A stretch of DNA of 64,000 bases from JBCCFK01 sp965262315 (GTDB lineage Bacteria; Actinomycetota; Acidimicrobiia; Acidimicrobiales; UBA8592): the NCBI GenBank assembly GCA_965262315.1, contig CBDHFJ010000105.1:124001-188000 (forward strand). The letters are read 5' to 3'. Both the position numbers and the translations under genes were made by a program. The first letter of the stretch is position 1; each line of letters opens with the position of its first letter. Positions 8,050 through 16,664 of the stretch are shown in pieces. The notes under the pieces are model-generated. The model worked only from the letters and a program-made list of their open reading frames with translations. It was not told where the DNA came from and made no database searches.

Positions 8050-9981
8050 ATGGGTGACGCCGCTCCGGCGACGGATCCCGGCCCCGCGTGGGAACAACAG
8101 AACGAGACCGATTCCGAGGTTGCGCAGGACGGTCCGACCATTTGGGAACGGATCCGCCGTCGTCTGGACGTGTGGCTCGGCGATGTCGAGCTGCACGCCC
8201 ACCGACTCCTCGACAGGGACCTGACGTTGGACGAGGCCAAAGCGGCCTCGGCCAGTGCCGACGCGCTCGCGGTCGGGCTCGGCCGCCTCGAGCAGCACGC
8301 AGCGGCTCGGCTGGCCAGGCACCTGGTGGCCGAGTTCGACGGCCTCGAACTCGACAGCGCCCGGGGCGTTCACATCGCCGCCACCTGTGAGGACATCCGC
8401 ACGTTGATGGCCGGCGCCATCGCGCAGATCGAGAACACACCGGGCTCCCGCGGTGTCGTCGCGGTCTTCGGCGAGCCCTCGATCCTCCTCGACACGGTGA
8501 GCTGGGTTCTCGCCAGCCGAGGCTTCAGCATCGACTCCCGTCGTGCGGTGGCCGAGTCGTCCGAGCAGATCGTGGCCGCCCTCGTCGACGCCGCCGCTGC
8601 CGGGAGTGCCGTCGCTGAGCTTCGGGCCGTGGCCGAGAGCTGGCCCGTCCCGATCATCGCCTTCACCGACACGACCGAGCCCACCGAGCTCCGCGACATC
8701 GCAGGCCATGCCGCCGTGGTCCTGGGTCAGGACTCGGCGCCGTCGGTGGTCGTCGACGAGCTGGTCCGCCTGCTCGCCTCGGCAGCCATCGAGCCGACTG
8801 CGGTCCTGTGTGGTGCCGACGAGGTGGCGGCGGCGCGCTTCGCCGCCCACGGGTTCGAGCTGGCTCCCGTGTCCCATCCCGACCGCCTGGTCGGCTACTC
8901 GATGCCACCCGACGCCGTCGTGGTCTTCGGTCGCGACGTGATCGGCCCGGTCTGTGTCGAGGCGGCGCAGCTCCTGCGGGCCACGCCCGCGACGCGGCGG
9001 GTACCCATCGTGTGGCACCAGAACGACCCGGCCGACGCGCACCGCTTGCGCGCCGCACACCACGGCATCGTGGTGGTCGACGAGGTCGACGACACGGTCG
9101 TGGCCGGTGTGTCCGCTCGGTTGCGGGCGGCCTCGTTCGATGCGGCCGAGGAGGATCTCGACGGCACCACGGTGCTGCACTGGGCAGCGGCTCAGGTTCT
9201 GGTGGACCGTTCCTTCGTGGCGGCGCATCGCTCCGGTCGCAGCGTCGCCTTCGTCTCGATCGACGTCGGGCCGGAGGTGCCGACAGAAGCGCTGCCGGCG
9301 CTCAACGAGTCCTTCGCGCAGGAGTTCCGTCGCGGCGACGTCGTGTGTCAACGGTCGGAGCGGAATCTGGTCGTCGCGCTCCAGGGCGTCTCTCGTCGCG
9401 TTGCCACCAACCGCATGACCGAGCTGTTCGATCGCCTGCCGCTCGGCGACGGCAGCGCCGCCGGTGTGGCGGTGTTCCCCAACGACGGCCGCACCACGAC
9501 CGAGCTCGCCGTGGCGGCCGACGCTGCGAAGTGGTTGGCCCGCACCAACGGGGGGCCGGCGGTGGTGTCGACCACCTGGCGACCGGACGCCGAGCAGGGC
9601 GCGGACGTGCTCATCGTGGACCAGGACGAGGCGTTGACCCACGTCATCGCCCGTTCCCTGCGCGACCGTGGCATCCACGCCGAGCAGTCCCACGACGGTC
9701 GTGCTGCCTTGGATCGCCTCGTCGGCGACGACGAGGAACAGCGACTCCCGGCGGTCCTGTTGTTGGACATGGACACCCCCGGCCTGGACGGACTGAGCCT
9801 CGTCCGTCGCCTCGCCCGAGCCGGCGTGCTCAATCAACTCTCGGTTCTGTTGATGACGGCGAGGTCGAGTGAACCCGACCTCCGGCTCGCCATCGAGCTC
9901 GGGGTGAGTGACGTGATCCGCAAGCCGTTCTCGACCACGCTGCTCGTCCACCGGACGGCGCGGCTCCTGGGTGACGCCTGA
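8050..9981 (+). CDS. multi-domain response regulator with degenerate GGDEF and C-terminal receiver
   Basis: 643 residues. Residues ~10-125 are helical. Two alpha/beta segments (~130-235 and ~245-355) look like receiver domains without acidic pockets. Residues ~375-515 follow a diguanylate-cyclase layout (FVSIDVG, FRRGDV, GVAVFPNDG), but the GGDEF signature is replaced by RSERNLV, so no cyclase activity is expected. The C-terminal receiver (~520-640) keeps the phospho-acceptor in LLLDMDTPGLDG, the Thr in LMTARS and the Lys in RKPF; the acidic pair reads DQ rather than DD. No strong ribosome site precedes the ATG. Its stop overlaps the HEAT gene by one base (TGATG), so it heads a three-gene operon with the HEAT protein and a glycosyltransferase. 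Confidence 0.7.
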   Translation: MGDAAPATDPGPAWEQQNETDSEVAQDGPTIWERIRRRLDVWLGDVELHAHRLLDRDLTLDEAKAASASADALAVGLGRLEQHAAARLARHLVAEFDGLELDSARGVHIAATCEDIRTLMAGAIAQIENTPGSRGVVAVFGEPSILLDTVSWVLASRGFSIDSRRAVAESSEQIVAALVDAAAAGSAVAELRAVAESWPVPIIAFTDTTEPTELRDIAGHAAVVLGQDSAPSVVVDELVRLLASAAIEPTAVLCGADEVAAARFAAHGFELAPVSHPDRLVGYSMPPDAVVVFGRDVIGPVCVEAAQLLRATPATRRVPIVWHQNDPADAHRLRAAHHGIVVVDEVDDTVVAGVSARLRAASFDAAEEDLDGTTVLHWAAAQVLVDRSFVAAHRSGRSVAFVSIDVGPEVPTEALPALNESFAQEFRRGDVVCQRSERNLVVALQGVSRRVATNRMTELFDRLPLGDGSAAGVAVFPNDGRTTTELAVAADAAKWLARTNGGPAVVSTTWRPDAEQGADVLIVDQDEALTHVIARSLRDRGIHAEQSHDGRAALDRLVGDDEEQRLPAVLLLDMDTPGLDGLSLVRRLARAGVLNQLSVLLMTARSSEPDLRLAIELGVSDVIRKPFSTTLLVHRTARLLGDA

Positions 9982-11036
9982 TGGACTCGCTTCCGCTGTT
10001 CTTCGCGCTCGCCGCGGTGGCCGCGGTCGGTCTGACCGTGGGTTACCTGGTCGTCGGTGCGGTCCACGATCTCGCCCGTCGCCGCAACCGCCGCCTCTCG
10101 TTCCGGATGCAGGACGATCTCGCCGTGGTGATCGCCGGCAGCGACGAGGAGGCCGCGGCCGCCGCGGAACGGTTGGCGCGTCGGCGGAAGCGCACCGTCC
10201 TCGGTCTCGTGCAGCGGTTGTCCGCCGATCTGGACGGCGAGGCCGTCGACCGTCTCCGCAGCCTCGTCGCCGTTGCCGGGCTCGGCCGCCACATCCGCCG
10301 CCGCGTGGACAGCCGGAACTGGCGCAGGCGGGCCCAGGCGGCCGGGTTGACGTCGTTGCTGCCCGCCGACGACCCGCATCGGCACGCCGCGCTCCTCGAC
10401 CCACACCCGGTCGTTCGGGCGCGCTGTGCGGAGGCCATGCGGGCGGAGGACGTCGCTCGGCACCAGGGTCAGCTCCTGCTCCTGTTGGACCATCCGGTGC
10501 TGGCGGTGAGATTCGCCGCCCAGACGGCCCTGATCAGGGGCGGTCGTCATGTGGTACCGGCGCTTCAGGAGTACCTGGAGACCAGCACCGAGAACGGGGT
10601 TCGTTGGGGGCTCGAGGTCGCGGCCACGATTCCCCACCCCCGGTTGGTGCCTGGGGTCCGACGTCACCTGGACTCGGACGATCCCGAGCACCGGGCGATT
10701 GCCGTCCGGGCCATCTCGCGTTGGCCCGACGAGCTCCGACATGTGCAGCCCCGGCTGAGCGACGAGGACGAGACGGTGCGGGCGATGGCGGCCGAGGCTG
10801 CGGGTGCGATGGGTGGCCAGGAGCTGGCCACCCAGGTCGGTCGCCTGCTGGGCGACCGATCCTGGCTGGTGCGGGAACGGGCCGGCCAGGCGCTCGCCGC
10901 GATGGGACCGGCGGGCGCGATGACCCTGCGAGTCCACCTCGACGACGCCGACCCCTACGCGCAGGACATGGCCCGTCAGGTTCTGGACGGGTTGACGGCG
11001 GTCGATCGACCCCTCGTCGCCGGAGCGGTCCGATGA
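9981..11036 (+). CDS. membrane-anchored HEAT-repeat protein
   Basis: 351 residues. An N-terminal membrane helix (~5-28) is followed by a basic stretch and, from ~120, several HEAT/PBS-lyase-type helical repeats (DHPVLAVRFAAQTALIRGG, DPEHRAIAVRAISRWP, DETVRAMAAEAAGAMG, DRSWLVRERAGQALAAMG). Such repeats are protein-binding scaffolds. It sits between the receiver protein and the GT2 enzyme, overlapping both by 1 and 4 bp. It may link the signalling protein to the membrane synthase; that role is inferred from gene order. Confidence 0.7.
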   Translation: MDSLPLFFALAAVAAVGLTVGYLVVGAVHDLARRRNRRLSFRMQDDLAVVIAGSDEEAAAAAERLARRRKRTVLGLVQRLSADLDGEAVDRLRSLVAVAGLGRHIRRRVDSRNWRRRAQAAGLTSLLPADDPHRHAALLDPHPVVRARCAEAMRAEDVARHQGQLLLLLDHPVLAVRFAAQTALIRGGRHVVPALQEYLETSTENGVRWGLEVAATIPHPRLVPGVRRHLDSDDPEHRAIAVRAISRWPDELRHVQPRLSDEDETVRAMAAEAAGAMGGQELATQVGRLLGDRSWLVRERAGQALAAMGPAGAMTLRVHLDDADPYAQDMARQVLDGLTAVDRPLVAGAVR

Positions 11037-12445
11037 GCGGGGTCGGGCAGGCGACGGCCTGGCTGGTGCTCGTGGTGGTCGTCATCTCGGTCGCCGCGCA
11101 AGTGCTCTTGTACGTCAGCGCGGTCATCGAGCTGCGCCGGATCCGCCAGCGTGACCGCCATCAGCTCTGGCGCCGGGTGTTGGCTTCCCCCCTGGCTCCG
11201 ACGATCACCATCCTGGTCCCGGCCTACAACGAAGAGGTCTCGATCGCGGAGTCGGTCCGCCAGCTCCTGTCGTTGACCTATCCCAAGCTCCAGGTCGTCG
11301 TGGTCAACGACGGCTCGAAGGATCGGACCATGGACGAACTGCTCGAGCAGTTCGCGCTGTTTCCGGTGGCGCCGGCGTTCCGACGCGTCCTGGAGACCAA
11401 GCCGGTTCGCCAGCTGTTCCGGTCACCGGCGGATGAACGTCTGATCGTCGTGGACAAGCACAACGGTGGCAAGGCCGACGCGCTGAACACCGCGCTCAAC
11501 GTGGCGTCGGGCGACCTGGTCTGCGCGATCGATGCGGACACCATCGTCGCTCCCGATGCCCTGCAGCAGATGGTCGCACCATTCCTCTCGTCGAAGGACA
11601 CCGTTGCGGTCGGTGGCACCATCCGGCTGGTCAACAGCGCGACTTGGGAGCACGGGCGGGTGGACGTGCTCCGGGCCCCGCGACAGCCGATCGTGGGCGC
11701 GCAGGCGGTGGAGTATGCCCGTTCGTTCCTGGTGGGTCGGCTCGCGTGGAACCCGATCGGCGGGAACCTCATCATCTCGGGCGCCTTCGGCGTGTTTCGC
11801 CGGCAGTCGATGTTGGACATCGGTGGGTACGAGCACGCGTCGATCGGTGAGGACATGGAGCTGATCGTCCGCCTGCGGCGATCCGCCTACGACACAGGGA
11901 GCCGGGCTCGAGTCGAGTTCACTCCCGACCCGGTGGCCTACACCGAGGCACCCGCATCGATCCGCACCCTCTCCCGGCAGCGGAATCGGTGGTTCCGGGG
12001 CTTGCTGGACGTGCTGGTCCGGCACCGGGGCATGCTCCTGCGACCCAAGTACGGGACCGCGGGCATGCTCGCGTTGCCGTACTTCCTCGTCGTCGAGGCC
12101 ATCGCCCCGGTGATGGAGGTCGTCGGTCTGCTCGTGCTCGGCATCGCGGTGGGTGGTGGCTGGCTGGAGCCGTCCGACCTCCTCCCGGTCGCGGCCGCGT
12201 ACCTGTTGTCGATCGCGGCCACGTTCCTGGTGCTGATCTTCGACGACGTCGTCTTCTCGACATACCAACGCGGCCGCGATCGCCTCCTCATCGCCGGTCA
12301 CGTGCTGTTCGAACAGCTGGTCTTCCGGCCCATGACCGCGGTGTGGCGGATCTGGGGCCTCCATCTCTTCCTGCGCGGCCGAACCGAATGGGGTGCCCAG
12401 CAGCGCCAGGGCTTCAGCAGTCGAGCGCCCCAGTCCGCCACCTGA
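11033..12445 (+). CDS. membrane GT2 glycosyltransferase (PgaC/cellulose-synthase-like)
   Basis: 470 residues, with an N-terminal membrane helix, a catalytic GT2 domain and three or four C-terminal helices. Catalytic motifs are complete: VVVNDGSKD, the DxD motif in AIDADTIV, SIGEDMEL and QRNRW (QxxRW). Processive synthases of this type polymerise a beta-linked exopolysaccharide and export it as it grows. The start (11033) is fixed by the ATGA overlap with the HEAT gene. Operon context with a receiver/degenerate-GGDEF protein suggests regulation by phosphorylation rather than direct c-di-GMP binding, since no PilZ domain is present. Polymer type cannot be read from sequence. Confidence 0.85.
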   Translation: MSGVGQATAWLVLVVVVISVAAQVLLYVSAVIELRRIRQRDRHQLWRRVLASPLAPTITILVPAYNEEVSIAESVRQLLSLTYPKLQVVVVNDGSKDRTMDELLEQFALFPVAPAFRRVLETKPVRQLFRSPADERLIVVDKHNGGKADALNTALNVASGDLVCAIDADTIVAPDALQQMVAPFLSSKDTVAVGGTIRLVNSATWEHGRVDVLRAPRQPIVGAQAVEYARSFLVGRLAWNPIGGNLIISGAFGVFRRQSMLDIGGYEHASIGEDMELIVRLRRSAYDTGSRARVEFTPDPVAYTEAPASIRTLSRQRNRWFRGLLDVLVRHRGMLLRPKYGTAGMLALPYFLVVEAIAPVMEVVGLLVLGIAVGGGWLEPSDLLPVAAAYLLSIAATFLVLIFDDVVFSTYQRGRDRLLIAGHVLFEQLVFRPMTAVWRIWGLHLFLRGRTEWGAQQRQGFSSRAPQSAT

Positions 12446-12490
12446 CCCAACCGCCCCGACCCGATCCGACCCGATCCGACCCACCTGACC
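12439..12490 (+). repeat. short direct repeats at gene end
   Basis: The stop-containing string CACCTGACCC occurs at the gene end and again near 12480, with GATCCGACCC repeated between. It resembles the arrays at 14785 and 52299. Confidence 0.5.
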
Positions 12491-12517
12491 CTGGTTCCTG
12501 CGAGAAGGAGTGCAGCC

Positions 12518-12895
12518 ATGACCATCCCCCACATCGAATCGACTCGCTCACCACGATCCCTGCCGCTGCGGCGGGTGTCGCTGGCTGTCGCGGCCGCGGC
12601 CTTGGCCGGCATCGCGGCGGCCGGTTGTGGCAGCGACACCACCTTCGACTCCCTCGACGTCGAGACCCAGAACCTCGTGCGGTTCGAGTCCGGTTGGCAG
12701 TGTGAGGTGTCCCGATTCGCGGTCGACGACGCCTCCGATCTCGAGCGACTGCGCGCCGAACGCCAGGCCGCCCAGGAGATCTCCGACGAGGCGTACGCCG
12801 AGTTCCTGGCGCGGCTCGCGGAGGACGAGGAACTCGCGCAGGTGGTCGCCGAGGAGACCAGTGCCTGTCTCGATGGAGAGCCCGTCCAGCTCTGA
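12518..12895 (+). CDS. small secreted lipoprotein
   Basis: 125 residues. AAGGAG lies 7 nt before the ATG. A basic N terminus and hydrophobic core lead to the lipobox AAAGC (cleavage before Cys ~37). The mature part is an acidic helical domain of about 85 residues with two further Cys residues (QCEV, SACLDG), which could form a disulphide outside the cell. No family recognised. It follows the GT2 operon in the same direction with a 72-bp gap containing short repeats and may be co-transcribed. Confidence 0.65.
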   Translation: MTIPHIESTRSPRSLPLRRVSLAVAAAALAGIAAAGCGSDTTFDSLDVETQNLVRFESGWQCEVSRFAVDDASDLERLRAERQAAQEISDEAYAEFLARLAEDEELAQVVAEETSACLDGEPVQL

Positions 12896-12974
12896 ACCCG
12901 TGCTCGCCGACGGCGACTGGGTCGCGGGGCCTGCGCCGTCCGGAGGGTCCGTCTGGGTTGGCCTGCTCAATCCG

Positions 12975-13001
12975 CTCAAGCCCGCTCCGTTCCTCCGATG
13001 G
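12975..13001 (+). promoter_or_regulatory. sigma-28-like promoter candidate
   Basis: CTCAA then TCCGATGG with 14 nt after TCAA; a second CTCAA lies nine bases upstream. It is 78 nt from the chosen start of the downstream secreted protein. Confidence 0.4.
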
Positions 13002-13078
13002 AAGACGTGCACCCGGCGATCGCCGTGGTCGGCCCAGGGACAGGGCCAGTCATCGCGTCCAAGGAACGGACACCACCA

Positions 13079-14794
13079 ATGCGCACTTTCAAGTTTCTCG
13101 CTCTCGTCGTCGCCGTGCTGGCGTCGCTGCTCGTCACCGCGCCGTCCGCGGTGGCGCAAGGTGACGGCGAACAAGTCGTGATCGCGGCCGGCAACCGCGG
13201 ATCCGAGTACAACATCTCGTCCGGTTCCCAGCTGTCTGCCACCCGGTCCCTGCTGCTCGACAGCGACGCGTTCGGCCCCGCGGGAACCGTCGAGGTGCCG
13301 ACGATCTCGATCAAGGAAGACGTCAACTCGGTGGATGCGTCCTACCTCGACGGGGTGCACGTCCTGTTCGACGGGTGGGATCGCTCCCGGAACTGGAGCA
13401 ACGGCGAGAAGTCGGCGGTCGAGGCGTGGGTGCGCGCCGGCGGCGTGCTGGTCTCGACCAACGACGACCCGAGCTGGGACGGCCTCGGCGAGCACTTCGG
13501 TGCGCCGACCATCTCGCGGACCTCGGGCAACTACTCCGCCGCATCCGGTGGTCATCCGGTGGTCAGCGGCCCGTTCGGGTCCTGGTCGTCCATCCAGACG
13601 GCGGGCTGGGTCTCGCACCTCGGCAACCCGTCGGGGTTCACGGTGATCGCCACCGATCGCAACGGAAACGCGTCCGTCGTCGAGGCGGCGGTCGGCGACG
13701 GTCACGTCATCCTGCTCGCGGACGAGGGCCCGCTGCGCATGGCGACCAGCGGAGCGAACCGCACCTTCGCCGGCAACCTCTTCGCGCACGCGATCTCACT
13801 GAGCGATGCACCGACGCTGAGCCCGGTGGTGCCCGACCCCACCGCGACCCCCACCGCCGAGCCGACGGCAGAACCCACCGCGGAGCCGACCGCGGAACCC
13901 ACTGCGGAGCCGACCGCGGAACCCACTGCGGAGCCGACCGCGGAACCCACTGCGGAGCCGACCGCGGAACCCACTGCGGAGCCGACCGCGGAGCCGACTG
14001 CGGAACCCACGGCCGAGCCGACTGCGGAGCCGACGGTCGAGCCGACCGAGGTTCCGGTGAGCACGCCGACCCCGGAGCCCACCGCTGCGCCGCCGACCCC
14101 GACCCCCGAGCCCACGACCCCGCCGACGGACGAGCCCACCCTGGAGTTGGTCTCGGACACACTGGCCTCGGTCGTGGCCGGCGACGAGGCGTGGGTGGCC
14201 CTCACCTGGCGGGCGCTCGCCGACGTCGAGGATCTGCAGGTCACCATCTCGAACGAGGCCGGGGTGACGGTCGAGTACCCGGAGAACACCGTCGATCACG
14301 CGGCGCCGGCACTCGACACCGCGATCGTCAAGGGTCAGTCCGACTACACCGCCTTCCGGCTCGCCGTCCCCGCTGACGCAAGGGACGGGGTCGCGCTCAC
14401 CGCGAACGTGAGCTGGACGGTGGCGGGTGAGCGCCATGCGGCGGCGATCGAGGTGAAGCTCCCGACGGTCGAGTTCAGCGGCCAGGACGTCGAGGTGATG
14501 ACGACCGAGGCGACCCTGCAGGACGGCTGGATCGTGGTGCAGTACCGGGGACTGGCTCCGCAGGTCTCGAACCTCCAGCTTCGGGTCACGGCGGGCGCGG
14601 ACAGCGTCGAGTATCCCCAGGGCGACCACACGAGCCTCAGCGATGACGCCACGCTGGACGACGGTGAGACCGATCTCGCTCGCTTCTTCGTGGGTGACAG
14701 CGTCGGTGCCGGCGGCGAGCTCAGCCTCAGCACTGCCTACGAGCGGGCCGGCGAGCGGCGAGAGTTGACCCACACCCTCACCGTGACCGGCTGA
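13079..14794 (+). CDS. secreted protein with GATase-like domain, AEPT stalk and two Ig-like modules
   Basis: 571 residues. The ATG at 13079 was chosen because it gives a clean signal peptide (MRTFKFLALVVAVLASLLVT, cleavage after AVA-Q). Residues ~28-245 have an alpha/beta fold like ThuA/class-I amidotransferase-type domains (AWVRAGGVLVSTND), with no catalytic residue I can assign. Residues ~255-355 are a stalk of about 18 AEPT units. The C-terminal ~215 residues contain two similar beta-rich modules (LQVTISNEAGVTVEYP and LQLRVTAGADSVEYP). No membrane anchor or sortase motif is visible, so the protein is probably secreted. Its stalk resembles that of the PilZ-repeat protein, which suggests a shared envelope location. 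Confidence 0.7.
   Translation: MRTFKFLALVVAVLASLLVTAPSAVAQGDGEQVVIAAGNRGSEYNISSGSQLSATRSLLLDSDAFGPAGTVEVPTISIKEDVNSVDASYLDGVHVLFDGWDRSRNWSNGEKSAVEAWVRAGGVLVSTNDDPSWDGLGEHFGAPTISRTSGNYSAASGGHPVVSGPFGSWSSIQTAGWVSHLGNPSGFTVIATDRNGNASVVEAAVGDGHVILLADEGPLRMATSGANRTFAGNLFAHAISLSDAPTLSPVVPDPTATPTAEPTAEPTAEPTAEPTAEPTAEPTAEPTAEPTAEPTAEPTAEPTAEPTAEPTAEPTAEPTVEPTEVPVSTPTPEPTAAPPTPTPEPTTPPTDEPTLELVSDTLASVVAGDEAWVALTWRALADVEDLQVTISNEAGVTVEYPENTVDHAAPALDTAIVKGQSDYTAFRLAVPADARDGVALTANVSWTVAGERHAAAIEVKLPTVEFSGQDVEVMTTEATLQDGWIVVQYRGLAPQVSNLQLRVTAGADSVEYPQGDHTSLSDDATLDDGETDLARFFVGDSVGAGGELSLSTAYERAGERRELTHTLTVTG
13842..14040 (+). repeat. AEPT-encoding 12-bp repeats
   Basis: About 18 tandem copies of a 12-bp unit (gcggagccgacc and variants) encoding Ala-Glu-Pro-Thr; synonymous C/T and A/G changes alternate in a 24-bp higher-order pattern. 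Confidence 0.9.
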
Positions 14795-14816
14795 CCGACT
14801 GACCGGCTGACCGACT
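14785..14816 (+). repeat. 16-bp tandem repeat across stop codon
   Basis: Two perfect copies of GACCGGCTGACCGACT; the first contains the stop codon (TGA at 14792). A partial third copy (gatcgg) follows. Confidence 0.85.
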
Positions 14817-14852
14817 GATCGGCGCTCCGCTCCGACCTGACGGCGATCCCGC

Positions 14853-14858
14853 TACCGT
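14853..14858 (+). promoter_or_regulatory. -10 element, leaderless start
   Basis: TACCGT ends 8 nt before the ATG at 14867, and no ribosome site is present. Confidence 0.45.
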
Positions 14859-14866
14859 CGGGTGGG

Positions 14867-16192
14867 ATGGCGCATCCGGTGCACTACACGCAGGTCGATG
14901 GGCTGAACATCGCCTATCAGGTGGTCGGTGATGGCCCGATCGATCTGGTGATGGTGGATGAGTGGGCCACACCGCTCGAGGGTCGCTGGGACGTGCCCGC
15001 GATCGCCGGCCGGCTGAATCGTCTCGCCTCGTTCGCTCGGGTGATCTCCTTCGACAAGCGCGGCATCGGGTTGTCCGAATCGGGGCCCGACATCGCCACC
15101 CCCGAGGTCTGGGTTCGGGATCTGGTCGCCGTCGTCGACGCTGCGGGAGCGGAGCGGCCGGTCATCTTCGCCGCCCACGAGGGCGGCCCCATCGCTCTCA
15201 TGTACGCGGCCAGCCTCCCGGCGCGGACCGAGGCCCTGGTCCTGGTCAACACCGGGCCCCGACTCACCTCGACCGAGGGGTACCCCTGGGGCATGCCGGC
15301 GGCCGACTGGGTGCCCGACATGGCGGGCATTCGCCGCCTCTGGGCCAGCGGTGACGGCGGGACCGCCCAGATCGCGGCCACGGCGCACGACCCGTGGTGG
15401 CGCGACTGGTACGCGCGCTCGCGGCGCCAGCAGGCCACTCCCGCCGCCGGCCTGGCGCTGATGCGCATGATCGGCAGCGTGGATGTCCGCCGCATCGCGC
15501 CGTCGGTGCGGGCACCCACCCTGATCCTGCATCGCGAGGACAACTCGTGGTGGCCCTTCGAGGGGGCGCGGTGGTTGGCGGACCAGATTCCCGGCGCCCA
15601 GTTCCGGGCGATGCCCGGTGCCGACAACTACTGGTGGGCCGGCGACGCGGACCGCGTGGTCGACGAGGTCGAGCAGTTCCTCCTGGGCGAGCGGACCAGC
15701 CAGGCCAGCGAGCGGGAGCTCGTGACCCTCGTGTTCACCGACCTGGTCGCCTCCACCGAGCACGCCACCAGGGTCGGCGACGCCGAATGGCGCGAGACCC
15801 TCGACGCTCACGATGCGGTGGTGGTCGCCGAGACCGAGCGCCACGCCGGCACTCCGCTCAAGAACCTCGGAGACGGCTTCATGCTCCGCTTCGACGGACC
15901 GGCGGCTGCCATCCGTGCGGCCAAGGCGATTCGAAGCGCGCTCATCCGCGAGGACCTCGAGGTGCGGATCGCGGTCCACACCGGCGAGGCCGAGCGGCGC
16001 GGCGACGAGATCAACGGCGTGGCCGTCAACCTCACGTCCCGGATGCTGGACGTCGCGGATGGCGGTGACATTCTGGTCTCCGGCGTGGTGCGCGGCCTGG
16101 TGGCCGGCTCTGGCAGCCAGTTCGACTCCCGCGGTTCCCATGACTTCCGTGGGATCCCCGGCACCTGGACGGTCTACGCGGTCGCCGACTGA
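14867..16192 (+). CDS. inactive alpha/beta-hydrolase fused to class III nucleotide cyclase
   Basis: 441 residues. Residues 1-~280 form an alpha/beta-hydrolase domain. The nucleophile elbow, normally GxSEGG in this fused family, reads AAHEGG, so the catalytic Ser is His and hydrolysis is unlikely. Residues ~287-441 are a class III adenylate/guanylate cyclase domain: first metal Asp in VFTDLVAST, substrate Lys in LKNLGDG, second metal Asp in GDGFM, and the Asn/Arg transition-state pair in GVAVNLTSRM. All key cyclase residues are present, so cyclic nucleotide synthesis is expected, with the hydrolase part probably acting as a ligand sensor. Monocistronic, with a leaderless-type promoter. Confidence 0.8.
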   Translation: MAHPVHYTQVDGLNIAYQVVGDGPIDLVMVDEWATPLEGRWDVPAIAGRLNRLASFARVISFDKRGIGLSESGPDIATPEVWVRDLVAVVDAAGAERPVIFAAHEGGPIALMYAASLPARTEALVLVNTGPRLTSTEGYPWGMPAADWVPDMAGIRRLWASGDGGTAQIAATAHDPWWRDWYARSRRQQATPAAGLALMRMIGSVDVRRIAPSVRAPTLILHREDNSWWPFEGARWLADQIPGAQFRAMPGADNYWWAGDADRVVDEVEQFLLGERTSQASERELVTLVFTDLVASTEHATRVGDAEWRETLDAHDAVVVAETERHAGTPLKNLGDGFMLRFDGPAAAIRAAKAIRSALIREDLEVRIAVHTGEAERRGDEINGVAVNLTSRMLDVADGGDILVSGVVRGLVAGSGSQFDSRGSHDFRGIPGTWTVYAVAD

Positions 16193-16260
16193 CGCCGTGG
16201 TCGTCCGCCCGCGGACACTGTCCGGCCCGAGGTTCGCGCCCGCGTGTAAGGTGATACGTG

Positions 16261-16285
16261 CGAAGGCTCCCGCCCGTTGCCTTCG
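16261..16285. other. hairpin in intergenic region
   Basis: CGAAGGC and GCCTTCG form a 7-bp stem with an 11-nt loop, about 70 nt after the cyclase stop; possibly its terminator. The gap 16193-16510 holds no gene that I can see. Confidence 0.35.
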
Positions 16286-16293
16286 CCCCCAGC

Positions 16294-16363
16294 GTGCCGT
16301 CACACCCACCCCGCTTCATTGCATGGTGGGATGTGCAGACGCAGGGGTGGTGTGTGACGGCAC
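16294..16363. repeat. imperfect inverted repeat
   Basis: GTGCCGTCACACCCACCCC (16294-16312) matches the reverse complement of 16344-16363 apart from one extra base; a 31-nt spacer separates the arms. Function unknown. Confidence 0.7.
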
Positions 16364-16473
16364 AGGGGTACACGCCACTACGGGGCTCCGGGGATGCGGA
16401 CCCGGGCCCCGATTCGGGGAACGGACACGCCGGGCAGTGCGCCACGGCGCCGAGACCGACGTGACGCGAAGAA

Positions 16474-16496
16474 CCCGAGACCGTGCGGGTCTCGGG
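16474..16496 (-). terminator. terminator of tRNA-Pro
   Basis: CCCGAGACC-N5-GGTCTCGGG, a 9-bp perfect stem, followed on the minus strand by TTCTT. It lies 14 nt after the tRNA 3' end. Confidence 0.7.
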
Positions 16497-16510
16497 CTCG
16501 TCCATCACAT

Positions 16511-16587
16511 TGGTCGGGCAGGCGGGATTTGAACCCACGACCTCCTCGTCCCGAACGAGGCGCGCTACCAACCTGCGCCACTGCCCG
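16511..16587 (-). tRNA. tRNA-Pro(CGG)
   Basis: 77 nt including an encoded CCA. The acceptor stem CGGGCAG pairs with CTGCCCG; the anticodon stem is CCTCG/CGAGG with loop TTCGGGA, giving anticodon CGG; the T arm contains GTTCAAAT. All four arms fold normally. Confidence 0.95.
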
Positions 16588-16652
16588 TGTTGGTGCACGC
16601 AGCGTATCCGCTCAGGCGCCGATCACACCAAGGAGATCGGGGGTCGGACGAG

Positions 16653-16658
16653 TACGTT
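16653..16658 (+). promoter_or_regulatory. -10 element deciding a leaderless GTG
   Basis: TACGTT, then 6 nt, then GTG at 16665. This favours 16665 over in-frame starts that would run into the tRNA gene. Confidence 0.45.
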
Positions 16659-16664
16659 GGCCGG

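Noticed and set aside
6862..10404. 1180-residue minus-strand ORF
   Set aside because: Shadow of the LiaF-like, receiver and HEAT genes in high-GC DNA; no domain, and it crosses several genes.
13842..14040. Minisatellite or origin-type iterons
   Set aside because: In-frame AEPT codons with synonymous variation inside a secreted protein; a protein stalk explains them.
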